Shown: one piece after another, positions 8,711 to 18,619 of the stretch
How the letters are laid out: each line of letters opens with the position of its first letter
How positions within the stretch are numbered: position 1 is the first letter of the stretch
Program-made: the position numbers and the translations under genes
DNA from: Oryzicola mucosus
GTDB taxonomy: Bacteria; Pseudomonadota; Alphaproteobacteria; Rhizobiales; Rhizobiaceae
Reading direction: 5' to 3'
Length of the DNA stretch: 64,000 bases
NCBI RefSeq assembly: GCF_014534685.1
Contig: NZ_JACVVX010000001.1
Location: forward strand, 760,501-824,500
The notes under the pieces: model-generated
What the model saw: only the letters and a program-made list of their open reading frames with translations
The model's database searches: none
What the model was told of the DNA's origin: nothing

Positions 8711-9151
8711 CTAAAGGGGCAAATTGAGCCGGCCAAGAACGATCGGAATGGAAGAACTGACGTTGCGGAATGGCGTGACGACGCGCGGCACTTCCGTGCC
8801 GAGAAGGCTTTCCGACGACGGTTCGGGCAGTCTTTCGACCTCTTCCGCAGGCACCAGCCGGACGAGGAGATCGATGACGGCGCTGTCCTGATAAGGGATG
8901 GAAACCGGTCCGTAACCCCTGATCTCCAAAAGCCCGGCGATGGGCCGAGGACAGCGTGCGACGAGGCGGCTGCCTGCAACCGACAGCAAGAGCTGATCGT
9001 CCGCAATAATGCAGGCGAAATGGCCCGCAGAACGAAACCGCTGGATGAGAGAGACGGCGAGCAGCGATTTTCCCGAGCCTGAAGGCCCCACTATCATCAC
9101 ACCCCGGTCGCCCAGCACGACGCCCGTGGCGTGGATGTTGTTAAGCGGCAA
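8711..9151 (-). CDS. hprK: HPr kinase/phosphorylase, short alphaproteobacterial form
   Basis: This 146-residue protein is the catalytic domain only; Firmicute HprK is about 310 residues. It has the P-loop GPSGSGKS (residues 22-29) and the ADDQLLL segment after it. It phosphorylates or dephosphorylates the regulatory serine of NPr. It begins only 3 bases after the chvG stop, so it is very likely co-transcribed with chvG. That couples the envelope-stress two-component system to the nitrogen PTS, an arrangement conserved in rhizobia and Brucella. Confidence 0.92.
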   Translation of the reverse strand: MPLNNIHATGVVLGDRGVMIVGPSGSGKSLLAVSLIQRFRSAGHFACIIADDQLLLSVAGSRLVARCPRPIAGLLEIRGYGPVSIPYQDSAVIDLLVRLVPAEEVERLPEPSSESLLGTEVPRVVTPFRNVSSSIPIVLGRLNLPL

Positions 9152-9154
9152 GGG

Positions 9155-10930
9155 TCAGTCCTCGGCGGGCAGCGTGACGACGAACCGCGCGCCGCGGATA
9201 TCGCCCGGCTTGGTGCCGGGAATATTCTCGGCGGTCAGGGTGCCGTTATGCGCCTCGACGATCTGGCGGCTGATCGACAGGCCGAGGCCGGAATTCTGGC
9301 CGAACGCCTCGCTCGCCGGACGGTCGGTATAAAAGCGCTCGAAAATCCTTTCGATGCTCTCGGCGCGGATGCCCGGCCCATTGTCTTCGACAGTGATGAC
9401 ATTGAATTTGCCGGCGCGCGACAGCGTGATCGTGATGCGGCCATTGTCCTGCGGCACGAAGGAGCGCGCATTCTCGATCAGATTGGTGATCACCTGACCG
9501 ATGCGAAGATCGTGCCCGACCACGAAATAGCCCTTCGCTCCCGCCGGCAGCTTCGCGGGTTTGAAATCGATCTCAACCGCCTTCTTATTCCGGGTCGTCT
9601 CTTTGGACACGGAAACGAGATCCGAAATGAACTTCTTCAGATCGACGCGACCGGCATCGTCTCGCGCCAGTTCGGCATCGAGACGGGAGGCATCGGAAAT
9701 GTCGGTGATCAGCCGGTCGAGCCGCTTCACGTCATGCTGGATGATTTCCATGAGCCGCTCGCGCGAGGTATCGTTCTTGGCGAGCGGCAGGGTCTCGACC
9801 GCGCTGCGCAGCGACGTCAGCGGGTTCTTCAGCTCGTGGCTGACATCGGCGGCAAAGCTCTCGATGGCCTCGATGCGGGCATAGAGCGCATTGGTCATGT
9901 CGCGGACGGCGACCGACAGGTTCCCGATCTCGTCCTGCCGGTCGGAAAAGTCGGGGATTTCCTCGCGGCTCTTGACGCCGCGCCGGACGCGCACGGCAGC
10001 AGCCGAAAGCCGGCGCAGCGGCGTGGCAATGGTAGAAGCCAAAAGCAGCGACAAGCTGGCCTGCACCAAGGCGGCGATGGCGAAGACGCGCAGGATCGCG
10101 CGCTGTTCCGCGGCGACGATCTTGTCGATGTCGCCGCCCTCGGTCGACAAAAGCAGCACGCCGAGCACGGCACGGAAGCGCTGGATCGGCACCGCCACCG
10201 AGACGATCTGCTCGCCTTGTTCACTGACCCGGACCACCGTCGAGGGACTGCCGGTCAGGGATTGCACCACTTCGGGGAAGGCTGCGCCATTGCCGCCGGG
10301 CTGCTCCCGGTAGATCGGCAGCCGACGGGTGTTGAACATGTCGAAGACGAACTTCTGGGTTTTCTCGAGAAAGCCGTTCTCTTTCTTTTCGATCGGCGGA
10401 AGATCGTAACGCAGGATCTGGCCGCGCGAATAGAGATGCCGGGAATCGAGCAGCAGGTTGGTGTCGCGGTCATAGATGCGCGCCCGCGTCCGGGTCGGCG
10501 AGATCAACCGCCGCAAGACCGGCGCGACGCGCTCGGGGTTGATGGGGAAGTCGAGGCTTTCGAGCTGATCGCTGCCAGGACCGATGCTCTCCCCGGCCTG
10601 CAGTTCCAGAAGCTTTTCCGGGTCGATGGAGATGGAATCGGTCTCGACGGTCGCGGAAGCCGCAATGGCGCCGGCGATGATTTCGCCCTGGGTCATCAGG
10701 CTCTCGACGCGGGCGTCGATCAAGCCATCGCGGAAGGTGTTGAGATACATGATGCCGGCGACCAGCACCGCAAGGCCGGCGAGGTTGAGAACCAGGATGC
10801 GGCGGGTCAGGCTCGAAAAGAAATGGTGGCCGAGAAAACGGCCGAGCGGAATCGTCGTCCAGCGCATCAGCGCGTGCCAACGGCCGCGCTTCCGCTCTGC
10901 GGGCCTTTTTATCTCGGCTTCAACCGCCAT
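9155..10930 (-). CDS. chvG: Sensor histidine kinase ChvG (ExoS/BvrS)
   Basis: This 591-residue inner-membrane kinase senses acid and envelope stress and phosphorylates ChvI. It has a first transmembrane segment at about residues 44-62, a periplasmic domain to about 250, a second transmembrane segment at about 280-300, a HAMP region, and the H-box ADVSHELKNPLTSL with His365. HATPase motifs NLIENARSF, VEDNGPGI and SGLGLSISRQIV follow. It lies 49 bases after chvI and just before hprK. In rhizobia and Brucella this system governs exopolysaccharide, motility and host interaction. Confidence 0.95.
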   Translation of the reverse strand: MAVEAEIKRPAERKRGRWHALMRWTTIPLGRFLGHHFFSSLTRRILVLNLAGLAVLVAGIMYLNTFRDGLIDARVESLMTQGEIIAGAIAASATVETDSISIDPEKLLELQAGESIGPGSDQLESLDFPINPERVAPVLRRLISPTRTRARIYDRDTNLLLDSRHLYSRGQILRYDLPPIEKKENGFLEKTQKFVFDMFNTRRLPIYREQPGGNGAAFPEVVQSLTGSPSTVVRVSEQGEQIVSVAVPIQRFRAVLGVLLLSTEGGDIDKIVAAEQRAILRVFAIAALVQASLSLLLASTIATPLRRLSAAAVRVRRGVKSREEIPDFSDRQDEIGNLSVAVRDMTNALYARIEAIESFAADVSHELKNPLTSLRSAVETLPLAKNDTSRERLMEIIQHDVKRLDRLITDISDASRLDAELARDDAGRVDLKKFISDLVSVSKETTRNKKAVEIDFKPAKLPAGAKGYFVVGHDLRIGQVITNLIENARSFVPQDNGRITITLSRAGKFNVITVEDNGPGIRAESIERIFERFYTDRPASEAFGQNSGLGLSISRQIVEAHNGTLTAENIPGTKPGDIRGARFVVTLPAED

Positions 10931-10979
10931 TCACCAGAGCCTATTGCGCTCAGCCTCGGAGCCCGGCATCCGCGCCGCA

Positions 10980-11681
10980 TCACATTTCGCGGAAGCGATA
11001 GCCCACACCGTACAAGGTCTCGATCATCTCGAAGTCGTCATCCACCTGCTTGAACTTCTTGCGAAGCCGCTTGATGTGGCTGTCGATGGTCCGATCGTCG
11101 ACATAGACCTGCTCATCATAGGCCGAATCCATCAGCGCGTCTCGGCTTTTGACGACGCCCGGGCGTTGGGCAAGCGAATGCAGGATGAGGAACTCGGTGA
11201 CGGTCAACGTCACGGGCTCGCCTTTCCAGGTGCAGGTGTGGCGCTCCTGGTCCATGACGAGCGAGCCGCGCTCCAGCGAACGCGACTGCTGGTTGGGGCT
11301 CTTGGCGGCGGCCTCGCGAGCGCTGGCGCGGCGCAGCACGGCGCGGACGCGCTCGACAAGCAGGCGCTGAGAGAAGGGTTTGCGGATGAAGTCGTCGGCG
11401 CCCATCTTGAGGCCGAACAGCTCGTCGATCTCATCGTCCTTGGAGGTTAGGAAGATGACCGGAAGGTCGGTCTTCTGGCGCAGCCGGCGCAGAAGCTCCA
11501 TGCCGTCCATGCGCGGCATCTTGATATCGAGAATGGCAAGATTGGGCGGCCTTGCGCTCAGGCCCTCCAGAGCGGACGCGCCATCCGTATAGGTCTCGAC
11601 GCGATAGCCCTCGGATTCGAGTGCGATCGACACCGAGGTCAGGATGTTGCGGTCGTCGTCGACCAGGGCAATGGTTGCCAT
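10980..11681 (-). CDS. chvI: Response regulator ChvI (BvrR)
   Basis: This 233-residue OmpR-class regulator starts [17 protein letters not shown]. Its phospho-acceptor is Asp52 in [13 protein letters not shown], and it has a conserved Thr/Lys pair ([14 protein letters not shown]). Its C-terminal winged-helix domain ends [12 protein letters not shown]. The ATG at 11681 has GGAG 9 bases upstream and matches the conserved family N terminus. An in-frame ATG at 11699 would add MRETLE and also has a purine-rich upstream, so it cannot be ruled out. The gene is divergent from pckA. Confidence 0.95.
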   Translation of the reverse strand: MATIALVDDDRNILTSVSIALESEGYRVETYTDGASALEGLSARPPNLAILDIKMPRMDGMELLRRLRQKTDLPVIFLTSKDDEIDELFGLKMGADDFIRKPFSQRLLVERVRAVLRRASAREAAAKSPNQQSRSLERGSLVMDQERHTCTWKGEPVTLTVTEFLILHSLAQRPGVVKSRDALMDSAYDEQVYVDDRTIDSHIKRLRKKFKQVDDDFEMIETLYGVGYRFREM

Positions 11682-11884
11682 TTCCAGCGTCTCCCTCATG
11701 GACGGGGTCCCTTCTGTCGTTCGGAAGGGCTTGTGCAGGACAAATTAGGTACAAAATGTGGCATAGACCTTTGCCGCATCAAGAGGCAAGTGCCCATGGA
11801 AACGGCGCGGTTTCATTTCGATCCCTTAACCTATGACGAAACCCCTCGCCTTTTCCTTGGGCACCGCCGTAATTATTTTGAGCA

Positions 11885-11929
11885 GTTTAACCGTTTTAAA
11901 CGATTCTCAAAATTTTAAATCGATTAAAC
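11885..11929. promoter_or_regulatory. Tandem GTTTAA-N5-TTAAAC operator-like palindromes before pckA
   Basis: Two 17-base sites, GTTTAACCGTTTTAAAC (11885-11901) and TTTTAAATCGATTAAAC (11913-11929), are spaced 28 bases apart in the 356-base chvI-pckA intergenic region. The arms of the first are perfect and the second has one mismatch. LacI-family repressors favour this shape, and Sinorhizobium pckA is controlled by the LacI-family PckR, so PckR is the first candidate. ChvI is the second. I see no gene in the rest of this intergenic region. Confidence 0.5.
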
Positions 11930-12037
11930 ATTTGATATAGCTATGCTTTTCTGGTTCTGACAGAACCGCTCCCGTTGTATAGGAGCGCCGGGCCACAATC
12001 CGGTCGGACGCGACCTAAACAAACGAGGACTTTTTAA

Positions 12038-13648
12038 ATGACCGAGACAGGACGCCGGAATCCCGCGTGCGGCATCGAAGCGGCTGGGCTCAAAACCAGC
12101 GGCAAGGTTCGCTACAACTTCGGTCCCGCCGAACTGTGCGAGGAAGCGCTGCGTCGTGGCGAGGCCAAGCTGACTGCCCATGGCGCGCTTGTGGCCTATA
12201 CAGGCCAGCACACCGGTCGTTCCCCCAAGGACAAGTTCGTCGTCCGCAGCGCAGAGACGGAAGACCACGTCTGGTGGGACAACAACAAGCCGATGTCCCA
12301 GGCGCATTTCGACACGCTTCTGGCCGATTTCATCGAGCTCGCGGCCGACAAGGATCTCTATGTCCAGGATCTGATCGGCGGCGCCGATCGGTCGCTGGCA
12401 TTGCCGACGCGCGTCATCACCGAATTCGCCTGGCATTCGATGTTCATCCGCAACCTGCTGATCCGTCCGGAAGCGGAAGAGCTCGACAGCTTCGTGCCGC
12501 AGTTCACGATCATCGACCTGCCCTCCTTCCGCGCCGACCCCAGCCGCCATGGCTGCCGCACCGAGACCGTCATCGCCGTCGACCTGACGCGCATGATCGT
12601 GCTGATCGGCGGTTCCGCCTATGCCGGCGAGATGAAGAAGTCGGTGTTCACCGCGCTCAACTACATCCTGCCCTCCAAGGGCGTGATGCCGATGCATTGC
12701 TCGGCCAATGATGGCCCGAACGGCGATTCCGCCGTGTTCTTCGGCCTGTCGGGCACCGGCAAGACGACGCTCTCGGCCGATCCGACGCGCACGCTGATCG
12801 GCGACGACGAGCATGGCTGGGGTCCGGACGGCATCTTCAACTTCGAAGGCGGCTGCTACGCCAAGACCATCCGCCTGTCGGCCGAAGCCGAGCCGGAAAT
12901 CTTCGCCACCACGCAGCGTTTCGGCACCGTGCTCGAAAACGTCGTGCTGGACGAAAAGCGCATTCCCGATTTCGACGATGGTTCGCTGACGGAAAACACC
13001 CGTTGCGCCTATCCGCTGGACTTCATCCCGAATGCCAGCGAGACGGGCCGCGCCAGCCATCCCAAGAACATCATCATGCTGACCGCCGATGCCTTCGGCG
13101 TGATGCCGCCCATCGCCAAGCTGACGCCGGCCCAGGCCATGTACCACTTCCTGTCGGGCTACACCGCCAAGGTCGCCGGCACCGAGCGTGGCGTGACCGA
13201 GCCGGAAGCAACCTTCTCGACCTGCTTCGGCGCCCCCTTCATGCCGCGCCATCCGTCGGAATACGGCAATTTGCTGCGCGAGCTGATCGCCGAGCACAAG
13301 GTCGACTGCTGGCTGGTCAACACCGGCTGGACCGGCGGCGCCTATGGCACCGGCAAGCGCATGCCGATCAAGGCGACACGCGCTCTGCTGACCGCCGCGC
13401 TCGACGGTTCGCTCAACGAGGCCGAGTTCCGCACCGACCCGTCCTTCGGCTTCGCGGTTCCGGTCGCCGTCCCCGGTGTCGATACGGCGATCCTCGATCC
13501 GCGTTCGACCTGGGGCGACAAGACGGCTTACGACCGCCAGGCGGAGCGACTGGTGTCGATGTTCATCGACAATTTCGGCAAGTTCGAAACCCATGTCGAC
13601 TCGTCGGTTCTGGGTGCTGCTCCACGCATTCAGGAAGCCGCCGAATAA
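12038..13648 (+). CDS. pckA: Phosphoenolpyruvate carboxykinase (ATP)
   Basis: This 536-residue enzyme converts oxaloacetate and ATP to PEP, CO2 and ADP, the first committed step of gluconeogenesis from dicarboxylates. Motifs are the oxaloacetate-binding GRSPKDKF, the metal-binding [25 protein letters not shown] (P-loop 236-243), and DDEHGW. Length is normal for the ATP-dependent family. It has its own upstream operators (11885-11929) and a terminator at 13679-13708. Its placement opposite chvI is conserved in rhizobia. Confidence 0.98.
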   Translation: MTETGRRNPACGIEAAGLKTSGKVRYNFGPAELCEEALRRGEAKLTAHGALVAYTGQHTGRSPKDKFVVRSAETEDHVWWDNNKPMSQAHFDTLLADFIELAADKDLYVQDLIGGADRSLALPTRVITEFAWHSMFIRNLLIRPEAEELDSFVPQFTIIDLPSFRADPSRHGCRTETVIAVDLTRMIVLIGGSAYAGEMKKSVFTALNYILPSKGVMPMHCSANDGPNGDSAVFFGLSGTGKTTLSADPTRTLIGDDEHGWGPDGIFNFEGGCYAKTIRLSAEAEPEIFATTQRFGTVLENVVLDEKRIPDFDDGSLTENTRCAYPLDFIPNASETGRASHPKNIIMLTADAFGVMPPIAKLTPAQAMYHFLSGYTAKVAGTERGVTEPEATFSTCFGAPFMPRHPSEYGNLLRELIAEHKVDCWLVNTGWTGGAYGTGKRMPIKATRALLTAALDGSLNEAEFRTDPSFGFAVPVAVPGVDTAILDPRSTWGDKTAYDRQAERLVSMFIDNFGKFETHVDSSVLGAAPRIQEAAE

Positions 13649-13678
13649 ATTTTGGAATACCTGGGAGGGATGGAGGAG

Positions 13679-13708
13679 AGGCCCGGCGCAAGCTGGGCCT
13701 TTTCTTTT
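13679..13708 (+). terminator. Intrinsic terminator of pckA
   Basis: AGGCCC pairs with GGGCCT around a 10-base loop and is followed by TTTCTTTT. It lies 30 bases past the pckA stop and just before arfB. Confidence 0.8.
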
Positions 13709-13734
13709 GACCGAAGGCGCGGCATGACTTCGCG

Positions 13735-14172
13735 ATGGATATCAACGACGACATCGTGATCGCGCCGGACGTGGTGATCCGCGCGGACGAGCTGGAAGAG
13801 AACTTCATCCGTTCCTCCGGCCCCGGCGGGCAGAACGTCAATAAGGTGGCGACGGCCGTGCAGCTGCGCTTCGACGCGCGCAATGCGCCCGGCCTGCCCG
13901 AACGCGTCCGCGAGCGCACCATCAAGCTCGCCGGCCAGCGCGCCACCAAGGACGGCGTCATCGTCATCGAAGCCGGCCGTTTCCGAACCCAGGAGCAGAA
14001 CCGCGCCGATGCGCGCGGACGGTTGACAGCGCTCGTCGCCAAAGCGGCCGAACCGCCGCCCCCGCCGCGCAAGAAAACGCGGCCGACCAAGGGTTCGGTC
14101 GAGCGCCGGCTGAAATCGAAAGCCGGCCGCTCGACGGTGAAGAAACTGCGCGGGCGCATCGACAACGACTGA
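13735..14172 (+). CDS. arfB: Alternative ribosome-rescue factor ArfB (YaeJ)
   Basis: This 145-residue protein is a codon-independent peptidyl-tRNA hydrolase that rescues stalled ribosomes. It has SSGPGGQNVNKVAT, with the catalytic GGQ at residues 31-33. A basic, disordered C-terminal tail from about residue 105 (RKKTRPTKGSVERRLKSKAG) inserts in the empty mRNA channel. It lacks the stop-codon-reading domain of RF1/RF2. In alphaproteobacteria it backs up the tmRNA system. It stands alone between pckA and the LysM gene. Confidence 0.93.
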   Translation: MDINDDIVIAPDVVIRADELEENFIRSSGPGGQNVNKVATAVQLRFDARNAPGLPERVRERTIKLAGQRATKDGVIVIEAGRFRTQEQNRADARGRLTALVAKAAEPPPPPRKKTRPTKGSVERRLKSKAGRSTVKKLRGRIDND

Positions 14173-14246
14173 TGCTGGCCTATCTTCTCAAGCACTCCGC
14201 CACGTGACACGTTGCACTCAACAAGAACAGGCAAGGGAGAGCCAGG

Positions 14247-14765
14247 ATGGGTATTTTCGATTTCGTCAAGAATGTGGGAAAGAAGCTCGGCATCGGCGAC
14301 GATGAGGAGGCTCCCAAGGCCGAAACGCTTAAGAAAGATCTCGATTCCTACAAGCTCGGCACCGACAAGGTCACCGTGAAGGTCGAGGGCGACAAGGCCA
14401 TCGTGTCGGGCGTCGTCGAGGACCAGTCGATCTTCGAGAAGGCGGTGATCGCAATAGGCAACACGGTCGGCATTTCCAAAGTCGAAGCCGGCGAACTCAA
14501 GGTGGCCGCGCCAGAATCCGGGCTCAAGCTCGATCCCGGCGCCGACATGACCGCTTTGGTTGCCGCGGCCACACCCGCCAGGCAGCCGGTGTTCTACACG
14601 GTCAAGAAGGGCGACAATCTCTGGAAGATCGCCGAGGCACAGTATGGCAAAGGCAAGGGCGCGAAGAACCCGATCATCTTCGAGGCCAACAAGCCGATGC
14701 TGACGCATCCGGACAAGATTTATCCCGGCCAGGTGCTGCGCATCCCGGATATCGAACAGGGCTGA
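14247..14765 (+). CDS. kbp: BON-LysM protein (Kbp/YgaU family)
   Basis: This 172-residue protein has an N-terminal helix MGIFDFVKNVGKKLG, a BON domain at about 30-95, and a C-terminal LysM domain (FYTVKKGDNLWKIA to PGQVLRIP) at about 115-168. This is the layout of Escherichia coli Kbp/YgaU, a cytoplasmic potassium-binding protein needed at high K+. No signal peptide is visible, which fits Kbp better than a wall-bound LysM protein. The ribosome site GGGAGAG precedes the ATG. Confidence 0.9.
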   Translation: MGIFDFVKNVGKKLGIGDDEEAPKAETLKKDLDSYKLGTDKVTVKVEGDKAIVSGVVEDQSIFEKAVIAIGNTVGISKVEAGELKVAAPESGLKLDPGADMTALVAAATPARQPVFYTVKKGDNLWKIAEAQYGKGKGAKNPIIFEANKPMLTHPDKIYPGQVLRIPDIEQG

Positions 14766-14817
14766 AACCTGAAGACCTGACCCGCACGGTCGCAGATAGA
14801 TTGGACGCGCTTTCAGC

Positions 14818-14945
14818 TCACCCCGGACCCCTCTGAGCGAGGGGTTGGAAGCCTATTTCGGTGGGCTTGAACAGCGCGGTTGGAGGGGTCGAAACCCCTT
14901 CTCCGACCCCCTCGCCTGAAGGGACCAAGGGTGCGACGAGCGAAG
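14818..14945. repeat. GC-rich hairpin-forming, repeat-like intergenic segment
   Basis: This stretch between the LysM gene and alkB holds ACCCCTCTGAGCGAGGGGT and AGGGGTCGAAACCCCT, each able to form a hairpin, followed by CCCCCTCGCC and GCGACGAGCGAAG. The vocabulary resembles the palindromic repeat at 2521 and 25578 but the block order is not the same. It is at best a distant or decayed relative. Confidence 0.35.
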
Positions 14946-15017
14946 AAGTTCGGCGGCTTTCGGGTCGCCGTTTTCGTTTCCGGAACCTATATCGACGGAA
15001 CCAACGAGGTCCTTGCC

Positions 15018-15635
15018 ATGCTCGTCCTGCCCAAAGGCGTCCGCCATATGCCCGGCTTCCTCTCCCGCGAGGTGCAGGAAGGCCTGGTGGACGATATCCG
15101 CGCCGTGGTGCAGGCAGCGCCGCTCTACGTTCCGGCAATGCCGCGCACCGGCAAACCGCTGAGCGTGCGGATGACCAATTGCGGCTCTCTCGGCTGGGTC
15201 ACCGATAAGGAAGGCGGCTATCGCTATCAGGCAACGCATCCGGTGACTGGCGAGCCCTGGCCGGCGATCCCGCAACGATTGCTCGATCTGTGGGGCACGG
15301 TTGCGGGCTATGCGGCCGCGCCGGAAGCCTGTCTTGTGAATTTCTACACCGACGACGCCAGGATGGGCCTTCATCAGGATCGCGACGAACAGGATCTAGC
15401 CGCACCCGTGGTCTCGGTGTCGCTGGGCGATGCGTGCCTGTTCCGTATCGGCGATACGACGCGCAACGGACCGACCTCATCCTTCCGGCTTGAGAGCGGC
15501 GATGTCGTGGTGCTCGGCGGAGCCGGTCGGCTCTGCTTTCACGGCGTCGACCGGATTTATCCGCGCACGTCGGCTTTGCTGAAGAAGGGCGGACGCATCA
15601 ACCTGACCCTCCGACGCGTCACGAAAGCCGCATAG
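15018..15635 (+). CDS. alkB: Alpha-ketoglutarate-dependent DNA repair dioxygenase AlkB
   Basis: This 205-residue Fe(II)/2-oxoglutarate dioxygenase removes methyl groups from 1-methyladenine and 3-methylcytosine in nucleic acid. The iron ligands are visible as LHQDRDE (His119, Asp121) and FHGVDR (His175). The 2-oxoglutarate-binding arginine is in GRINLTLRR. The substrate region SVRMTNCGSLGW also matches E. coli AlkB. The ATG at 15018 has GAGG upstream and gives the usual length. The frame is open further 5' to 14880, but that part runs through the hairpin-rich intergenic segment and is not conserved. Confidence 0.93.
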   Translation: MLVLPKGVRHMPGFLSREVQEGLVDDIRAVVQAAPLYVPAMPRTGKPLSVRMTNCGSLGWVTDKEGGYRYQATHPVTGEPWPAIPQRLLDLWGTVAGYAAAPEACLVNFYTDDARMGLHQDRDEQDLAAPVVSVSLGDACLFRIGDTTRNGPTSSFRLESGDVVVLGGAGRLCFHGVDRIYPRTSALLKKGGRINLTLRRVTKAA

Positions 15636-15641
15636 GCCAGT

Positions 15642-16601
15642 TCACAGTTTGCGCAGCGCGACTTCCTCAACCAGATGATCGGCGCCCTTGCGCAGGATCA
15701 GATCGGCGCGCGGGCGCGTCGGCAGGATGTTTTCGCGCAGGTTTTTCAGATTGATGTTGGCCCACAGCCCTTCGGCAATCGCCTGGGCGGCATCGGTCGA
15801 CAACGCGGCATAGCGGTGGAAGAACGAGGCGGGATCGCGGAAGGCGGTTTCGCGCAGCCGCATGAAGCGCTTGATATACCACTCGTGTATCATGTCTTCG
15901 TCGGCGTCGATGTAAATCGAAAAATCAAAGAAGTCAGACACGAAGGGCACGAAGTTGCCGTCCTTCGGCAGTTCGCGCGGCTGCAAGACGTTGAGCCCTT
16001 CGAAAATCAGAATGTCGGGCCTGTCGATGGTGACATATTCCCCGAACATCACGTCATAGGTCAAATGCGAATAGAGCGGTGCCCGGACATTGGGCTGACC
16101 CGATTTGATCGCGGACAGGAAGCGCAGCAGCGCGCCGACATCGTAGCTGTCGGGAAAGCCCTTTCGCTCCATGAGATTGTTGCGTCGCAAAACCTCATTG
16201 GACAACAGAAACCCATCGGTGGTGACGAGATCGACCTTCGGGCTCGATGGCCAGCGCGCCAGAAGCTCTTTCAGGATACGAGCGGTGGTCGATTTGCCGA
16301 CGGCCACCGAGCCCGCCATGCCGATGATGTAGGGTGTCTTGACCGTGTCTTCGGAGTTGAAAAACTGCTTGCGCTGCCGAAACAGCAGCTGGCTCGACTC
16401 GACATGGGCGTAGAGCAGCCGCGACAGCGAGAGATAGATGCGCCGAACCTCATCGAGATCGACGGGATCGTAGAGGGAGCTCAGCCGCTTGACCTCGTCG
16501 GCCGTCAGCGTCAGGGGGGTATCGGCGCGGAACTTGGCCCATTCCTCGGCCGAATAGAACCGATAGGGGGAGTATTTTTCCGCCGGGGCCAGTTGATCCA
16601 T
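15642..16601 (-). CDS. coaA: Type I pantothenate kinase
   Basis: This 319-residue P-loop kinase phosphorylates pantothenate, the first step of coenzyme A synthesis. It has [38 protein letters not shown] and [11 protein letters not shown], all hallmark CoaA motifs. The ATG at 16601 is preceded by GAGGTG, and starts 13 bases after the hisE stop, so coaA is the last gene of the his operon. It ends face to face with alkB. Confidence 0.96.
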   Translation of the reverse strand: MDQLAPAEKYSPYRFYSAEEWAKFRADTPLTLTADEVKRLSSLYDPVDLDEVRRIYLSLSRLLYAHVESSQLLFRQRKQFFNSEDTVKTPYIIGMAGSVAVGKSTTARILKELLARWPSSPKVDLVTTDGFLLSNEVLRRNNLMERKGFPDSYDVGALLRFLSAIKSGQPNVRAPLYSHLTYDVMFGEYVTIDRPDILIFEGLNVLQPRELPKDGNFVPFVSDFFDFSIYIDADEDMIHEWYIKRFMRLRETAFRDPASFFHRYAALSTDAAQAIAEGLWANINLKNLRENILPTRPRADLILRKGADHLVEEVALRKL

Positions 16602-16614
16602 CGACACCTCGCGC

Positions 16615-16938
16615 CTAGTCGTTCTTGCGGGATGCCTTTTCGGCAACTCCGCTTTGCCCCGTGCGGCGCTCCAGTTCCTTCATCACATCGGAGACGGGAA
16701 CGCCCGCAATCGTCAGCACCACAAGCCAGTGGTACAGAAGATCGGCACTTTCGGAAACGAGTTCTTTTGCGTCGCCGCGTACAGCGGCGATGACCGTTTC
16801 GACGGACTCTTCGCCCAGTTTCTGCGCGGCTTTCGGCATGCCCTTCGCAAACAGCTTGGCGGTCCAGGAATCGGCTTCGCCGGACCGGGCGCGCTGCGCA
16901 ACGATCTCTTCGAGATCCTTCAGGGAAAAATCGCTCAT
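16615..16938 (-). CDS. hisE: Phosphoribosyl-ATP pyrophosphatase
   Basis: This 107-residue MazG-fold enzyme hydrolyses phosphoribosyl-ATP to phosphoribosyl-AMP, the second step of histidine synthesis. It has the motif [17 protein letters not shown] with metal-binding glutamates, then [13 protein letters not shown]. It is a stand-alone HisE, as in most alphaproteobacteria, and not a HisIE fusion. It lies 20 bases after hisF in the operon. Confidence 0.95.
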   Translation of the reverse strand: MSDFSLKDLEEIVAQRARSGEADSWTAKLFAKGMPKAAQKLGEESVETVIAAVRGDAKELVSESADLLYHWLVVLTIAGVPVSDVMKELERRTGQSGVAEKASRKND

Positions 16939-16958
16939 TCAGTCCTCGGAATTGACGG

Positions 16959-17744
16959 TCAGCCGATCGGGTCTAGCCGCATCGGCAGACCTGCTTGTGC
17001 CATGTGCGCCTTGGCCTGGGCAATGGTGTAGGTGCCGAAGTGGAAGATCGATGCGGCCAGAACGGCGGTCGCATGGCCTTCGCGGATGCCCGCGACCATG
17101 TGATCGAGAGTGCCGACGCCGCCCGAGGCGATGACCGGCGCGCGAACCGCATCCGCAACGGCGCGCGTCAGGGCAATGTCGTAGCCGATCTTGGTGCCGT
17201 CACGATCCATCGAGGTGAGAAGGATTTCGCCGGCGCCGAGATCCACCACCTTGCGCGCGAATTCGATGGCATCGATACCGGTGCGCTCGCGGCCGCCATG
17301 GGTGAAGATTTCCCAGCGGTCGCCCTCACCCGCGCCGGACACCTTCTTGGCGTCGATGGCGACGACGATGCACTGGTTGCCGAACTTGTCGGCGGCTTCG
17401 GCGACGAAATCCGGGTTTTTCACCGCAGCGGTGTTGATCGACACCTTGTCGGCACCGGCCAGGAGCAGCTTGCGGATATCGGCTACCTGCCGCACGCCGC
17501 CGCCAACCGTCAGCGGCATGAAGCACTGTTCGGCGGTGCGGGCGATCACGTCGAATATCGTCTCGCGGTTGTCCGACGACGCCGTGATATCGAGGAAGCA
17601 CAATTCGTCCGCGCCAGCCGCATCATAGGCCTTAGCCGCCTCGACCGGATCGCCGGCATCGATAAGGTCGACGAAGTTGACGCCCTTGACCACACGGCCG
17701 TCCTTGACGTCGAGGCAGGGAATGACGCGGGCCTTGAGGGTCAT
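16959..17744 (-). CDS. hisF: Imidazole glycerol phosphate synthase subunit HisF
   Basis: This 261-residue (beta/alpha)8 barrel is the cyclase of IGP synthase. With HisH it converts PRFAR and ammonia to IGP and AICAR. It has the catalytic Asp12 in [16 protein letters not shown], the phosphate-binding [10 protein letters not shown], and VVAIDAKKV with the second catalytic Asp. Its start overlaps the arginase-like gene's stop by 4 bases, showing tight translational coupling. Confidence 0.97.
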   Translation of the reverse strand: MTLKARVIPCLDVKDGRVVKGVNFVDLIDAGDPVEAAKAYDAAGADELCFLDITASSDNRETIFDVIARTAEQCFMPLTVGGGVRQVADIRKLLLAGADKVSINTAAVKNPDFVAEAADKFGNQCIVVAIDAKKVSGAGEGDRWEIFTHGGRERTGIDAIEFARKVVDLGAGEILLTSMDRDGTKIGYDIALTRAVADAVRAPVIASGGVGTLDHMVAGIREGHATAVLAASIFHFGTYTIAQAKAHMAQAGLPMRLDPIG

Positions 17745-18619
17745 CGGTTCGCCTCCACTTTCGGGTCCTGTCGGACTTCGGCCTTACGACCTTCCAGCGT
17801 TTCCAGAAGTTCGGTCAATAAACGCCCGACGATGGGCGGCACTTCGTCCTCAGCATCGAACAGGGGATCATAGGCCGAGAGCGTGAGGCCGGAAATCGGC
17901 AGCGCACCGGCCAGGCTGCAGGCCATCTGCCTGAGCTGTTCCGGAGCGGGCCCGCCCTCGCTGACATAGCGATTGGCCTGCAATTTCCTGGGATTGTGGA
18001 CATCCAGATCGAGATGCATGTGGACGCGCTGCGCGCCGGCCGCCTTGAGCTTGGCCGAAGCGGCAACCGCATCGGCGCATTCGCTGCGGATGATCGGCAG
18101 TGTCTTCAGAAGCTCGCGCTCGCCTGGATCGAGGTCGCGCGCGTCGATGAGCAGGCAGCGCGACGGTTCGATGGCGCGGAAGCCGGGAATACCCTTGGTC
18201 ATGCCGTGCCAGCACAGCCCAAGCACCGTAGCCAGTGCCATGCCGTCGAGAAAGCCCGATACCGAGGTTTCAGGCGTGTTGAGATCGCCGTGCTGATCGG
18301 CCCAGACGATAGCGTCGGAATCCTCACCGCCAATGGAGCCTGCCGTGGTCAGGCAATTGCCGGCCAAAACGATAGGAAATCGGTCCTGCTCGCGCGCTTG
18401 CCGCACGGCATTGGCCACGGCGCTGCAGACCGCGAAACCGGTGGCGATTTCGCGCTGCTGCTCGTCGCCGACCTTGCCGATATCTTCGACCGACACATCA
18501 TGACCGGCATAAGTCAGCGCCTCGCTCAGCCCGCCCGAGATAAGCGCTTCCGGCCCTTGCCCGAAACCGCCATGGAAATGGCCGCTGTCATAAGGGGCGA
18601 GGATAAGTGCGATCTTCAT
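17741..18619 (-). CDS. Arginase/ureohydrolase-fold protein inside the his operon
   Basis: This 292-residue protein has the ureohydrolase metal motifs WADQHGDLN (Asp108, His110, Asp112) and HLDLDVHNP (Asp204, Asp206). The first canonical motif, GGDHS, is replaced by AGNCLTTAG, so the usual His ligand is Cys89. It belongs to the arginase/agmatinase/formiminoglutamase superfamily, but the substrate is unknown. It overlaps hisA by 4 bases upstream and hisF by 4 bases downstream, so it is translated with the his genes. That suggests a link to histidine or to a guanidino/formimino compound. Confidence 0.85.
   Translation of the reverse strand: MKIALILAPYDSGHFHGGFGQGPEALISGGLSEALTYAGHDVSVEDIGKVGDEQQREIATGFAVCSAVANAVRQAREQDRFPIVLAGNCLTTAGSIGGEDSDAIVWADQHGDLNTPETSVSGFLDGMALATVLGLCWHGMTKGIPGFRAIEPSRCLLIDARDLDPGERELLKTLPIIRSECADAVAASAKLKAAGAQRVHMHLDLDVHNPRKLQANRYVSEGGPAPEQLRQMACSLAGALPISGLTLSAYDPLFDAEDEVPPIVGRLLTELLETLEGRKAEVRQDPKVEANR

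Noticed and set aside
9131-11053. A 640-codon plus-strand open frame
   Set aside because: It is the complement of chvG and carries no recognisable domain.
11888-11898. CtrA box (TTAA-N7-TTAA) in the chvI-pckA region
   Set aside because: The spacing is 5, not 7, and both sites fit a symmetric repressor operator better.
11924-13594. A 556-codon open frame on the minus strand
   Set aside because: It is antisense to pckA, which has full family motifs. Its residues are rich in Gly, Arg, His and Asp in the way shadow frames are.
14202-14212. CACGTG core near 14200
   Set aside because: Flanks are GCC and ACA, which do not fit parS, and there is no second site near.
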